From positions 186,001-250,000 of the forward strand of contig NZ_AEDD01000002.1 in the NCBI RefSeq assembly GCF_000179615.1: a stretch of DNA of 64,000 bases, written 5' to 3'. The notes beneath the pieces are model-generated. The model did not search any database and was not told the DNA's origin. It worked only from the letters and a program-made list of their open reading frames with translations. This document shows positions 63,001 through 64,000 of the stretch, piece after piece (positions within the stretch are counted from its first letter, which is position 1; each line of letters starts with the position of its first letter). The position numbers were made by a program, and so were the translations under genes. The DNA comes from Paenibacillus curdlanolyticus YK9. Its GTDB lineage: Bacteria > Bacillota > Bacilli > Paenibacillales > Paenibacillaceae.

Positions 63001-64000
63001 TGCTTGGCGTAGAATACGAGAGCCAATCGTATGCGTTGTTCGGCATGCAGCTGTCGCCAAACGCTTATTTTCATCTGATAGATTTGCAAACCGCATGGCC
63101 AGACGCGCTCGCGAACGTTATCCCGTACGGCACGTCGCCAACAGCAGGCGTGGTGCAGGCGGAGCTTCTTTCGTGGAGTCGGGAGTATTATTGGAATGCC
63201 GAACAAACGGACGCTTTGCCGCTAGGCAAGCTGACAGGCGTTATGCTCCATCATCACGGCGAGCACGCGGTGACGACGCCCGATCAAATCAGCAAGCTGT
63301 TTGATGTACGCCTGACCGATAAGATGATGGGCGATGATTGCGGTTACGTTTTGCGCGAAGGGTACTGGTGGAATCAAGGGCTGGTTCAGCATTATGCGTA
63401 CAGCACAGATAATCGCTTCCACCTGCCTTGGAAGCTCGAAAACACGCTGCTTCAGGGCAATGCCAATCTGTACCATCGGACGGAGTTCAGCTACGATCCA
63501 TACTGCTTGGTTCCGACAAGCACTACGCAATTTCTGAGCGAAACAGCCTCGACCACGATGTCCCTTGCACTTGATTACAACCTGATCAAGCCGAGCCGGA
63601 CGACTGATGTCAACGGCAATACCGCGCAGATCCTTTACGATCCATTAGGCATGGTCATCGCTACATCCTTATTCGGGACACTGCAGGATCGGCGAGTGGG
63701 AGACGGTGATCTAGCCGGATATGTCCCGGTGATGGATGCATCGTTCGAGGATGTGCTGGCTCAGCCTGAGCGATATCTTCAACAAGCGTCCGCCTTTACG
63801 TACTACGATGTGTTCGCTTGGGGACAAGGGAAGGGCCCTAACCGAACGGTGGAGCTATACCGGGAAACGAGCGTTTCGGAGCAAACAGGGGACGAGAGCA
63901 CTCGGATTTTAATCAATGTGAGCTATATGGATGGACTTGGCCGCGTCATCGAGACGAGGAAAAGGGCAGATGGCGGCGAAGCATACGAGCCTGCGGCTGA
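60024..64000 (+). CDS. Tc-toxin B-component/SpvB-like protein (3' end beyond window)
   Basis: The frame is open from ATG 60024 (GGGAGGGA just upstream) to the last base: at least 1325 residues. The N-terminus is SpvB/TcdB-like: LPKGGGAVRGIGETFEPDLF then TGSMHMSIPI and LQYSSGSGNGVYGLGFSLS. The middle has FG-GAP/VCBS-type repeats (SLNGDGVMDLIV, DMQGDGVPDLVV, GDLSGSGLTDLVYV), and RTDNGIGAITDISYASS with YEGYYDPVEKEFRGFGYVE-type sequence matches the TcdB middle region. The end reads VSYMDGLGRVIETRKRADGG, where the Rhs-type part normally begins. In Tc complexes this part makes the cocoon that holds the C-terminal toxin. Whether it is a B protein or a B-C fusion is decided outside the window. Confidence 0.93.
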   Translation, partial: MQSKSWNSEQERSEPFSKSELSLPKGGGAVRGIGETFEPDLFTGSMHMSIPIYASPCREFEPELKLQYSSGSGNGVYGLGFSLSASSISRRTDTGIPTYDSTDRFLLDGEEIIPKLDSASLKPLTRTEQDGEQSWTISEYMHRMEGSFAKIEFWQSVSASYWRIISSNNICSIYGQSATARVADPERPVNVFQWNVEQETDAKGNKRVYTYVTENQDNVPNSLSEQNRQPSAAVYLQRIQYGNYIDANKEEKFAFQLVLDYGEYELSLDSLNQAGCKPYVPQTTWPARADAFSTYRSGFEVRMHRICRQILMFHQFAELGAEPCLVRMTRFNYAIDPLAKLNRLASVEMIGCQKQEDGRYRTLSTPPLAFTYETFEPDKQAFRLLQTEDGYTIPGYLDGSSYEFTDLYGEGLSGILQVGANSAIYWEPLGDGVYQNATTAEQFPLTDGSAPESRSYTLTSLNGDGVMDLIVTDSQWAGFYATEYGRSWNGLQSFTSFPLEYLQSPFPKEMSDMQGDGVPDLVVFEDRQIKIYPSINEEGYGNPISAEYAERDSAHFPLGSTDSAKEIVTFADFIGDGLSHRVRIRNGSVECWPSLGYGRFASVIRMEQAPYFDDSFNASRLFLGDLSGSGLTDLVYVYPDRADVYLNQGGNAFSPPISVFLPEFFGEVDRIQLADILGNGCQCLLFTKVSTESVKHYYYDFSGGHKPNLLIRTDNGIGAITDISYASSVQFYMEDKRAGQRWETILPFPVHVVEQVRLTEACSGNQFVTSYKYHEGYYDPVEKEFRGFGYVEQWDAEEGSAESDWPETAPVYWKRWFHTGSARHSTTLSRHFQEQYYKQDALAYAMPDSQLDEALRGTDGETLRQCYVALKGLPLREEVYGLDQPGGQSEHPYTVNETNYAVKLVQGREAGLFASLLVQSSESIDYQYERDPSDPRMSHEMVVETDAYGHVTKAIQIHYPRRQAQPLALPEQQQVQVLLHVKSYANETEAYRMLGVEYESQSYALFGMQLSPNAYFHLIDLQTAWPDALANVIPYGTSPTAGVVQAELLSWSREYYWNAEQTDALPLGKLTGVMLHHHGEHAVTTPDQISKLFDVRLTDKMMGDDCGYVLREGYWWNQGLVQHYAYSTDNRFHLPWKLENTLLQGNANLYHRTEFSYDPYCLVPTSTTQFLSETASTTMSLALDYNLIKPSRTTDVNGNTAQILYDPLGMVIATSLFGTLQDRRVGDGDLAGYVPVMDASFEDVLAQPERYLQQASAFTYYDVFAWGQGKGPNRTVELYRETSVSEQTGDESTRILINVSYMDGLGRVIETRKRADGGEAYEPAA

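Overview
The window looks like a chromosomal segment of a spore-former-type Firmicute, most likely a Paenibacillaceae member (Paenibacillus or Cohnella relative). The basis is strong AGGAGG-type ribosome sites with frequent TTG and GTG starts, Bacillus-type Fnr with C-terminal cysteines, a NreABC-like system, YolD-like and DUF3147 proteins, CsoR- and ArgR-type operators, and a GH16-CBM13 glucanase. No rRNA, tRNA, CRISPR array or transposase was seen. The left edge cuts an SDR gene. The right edge cuts a very large Tc-toxin B-like gene that is still open at the last base.

Layout. Positions 1-4000 hold small regulator and stress genes (ArsR, AHSA1/SRPBCC and VOC proteins, hypotheticals) and a decayed DUF2798 gene. 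4459-5967 is malate:quinone oxidoreductase. 6161-11904 carries a two-gene module, a giant NHL-propeller protein with a hydrophobic centre plus a pentapeptide-repeat protein, followed by a DinB gene. 11965-14349 is a divergent MFS exporter/LysR pair. 14664-19628 is a compact, apparently undescribed biosynthetic operon: esterase, BtrH-like/acyl-carrier fusion, adenylation enzyme and PhyH dioxygenase. 19779-22372 is an aldehyde-stress operon behind a textbook MerR-type 19-bp-spacer promoter. A lone medium-chain dehydrogenase/reductase and YnfA follow.

23971-47310 is an anaerobic respiration and fermentation island. It holds narK, two DUF3147 genes, a nitrate reductase operon of unusual composition (membrane protein, Mo subunit, four-cluster ferredoxin, Tat-exported Rieske protein, small proteins), a double-hemerythrin Ric repair protein, nirBD, a hemerythrin, adhE, a divergent mobA, pflBA, fnr and nreA-nreC-nreB. 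I find six Fnr-type dyads (TGTGA-N6-TCACA). Four sit about 29-30 nt upstream of a -10 hexamer in front of the DUF3147 pair, the nitrate reductase operon, nirB and mobA. So the island reads as an Fnr regulon carried next to its own regulator.

47325-52881 is a mixed stretch: ndk, a cupin, a frameshifted hydrolase, a copper-type lipoprotein with CsoR-like operators, DUF2935, a YolD-like gene, a 4 x 51-bp tandem repeat, an ArgR-controlled orphan argC and a decayed GNAT gene. 52993-57947 is a second, paralogous NHL-propeller/pentapeptide module. After a GH16 glucanase on the other strand and a 60-residue protein, the TcB/SpvB-like toxin gene begins at 60024. The duplicated module, one copy lying close to a Tc toxin component, and the small biosynthetic operon are the two best candidates for undescribed systems here.
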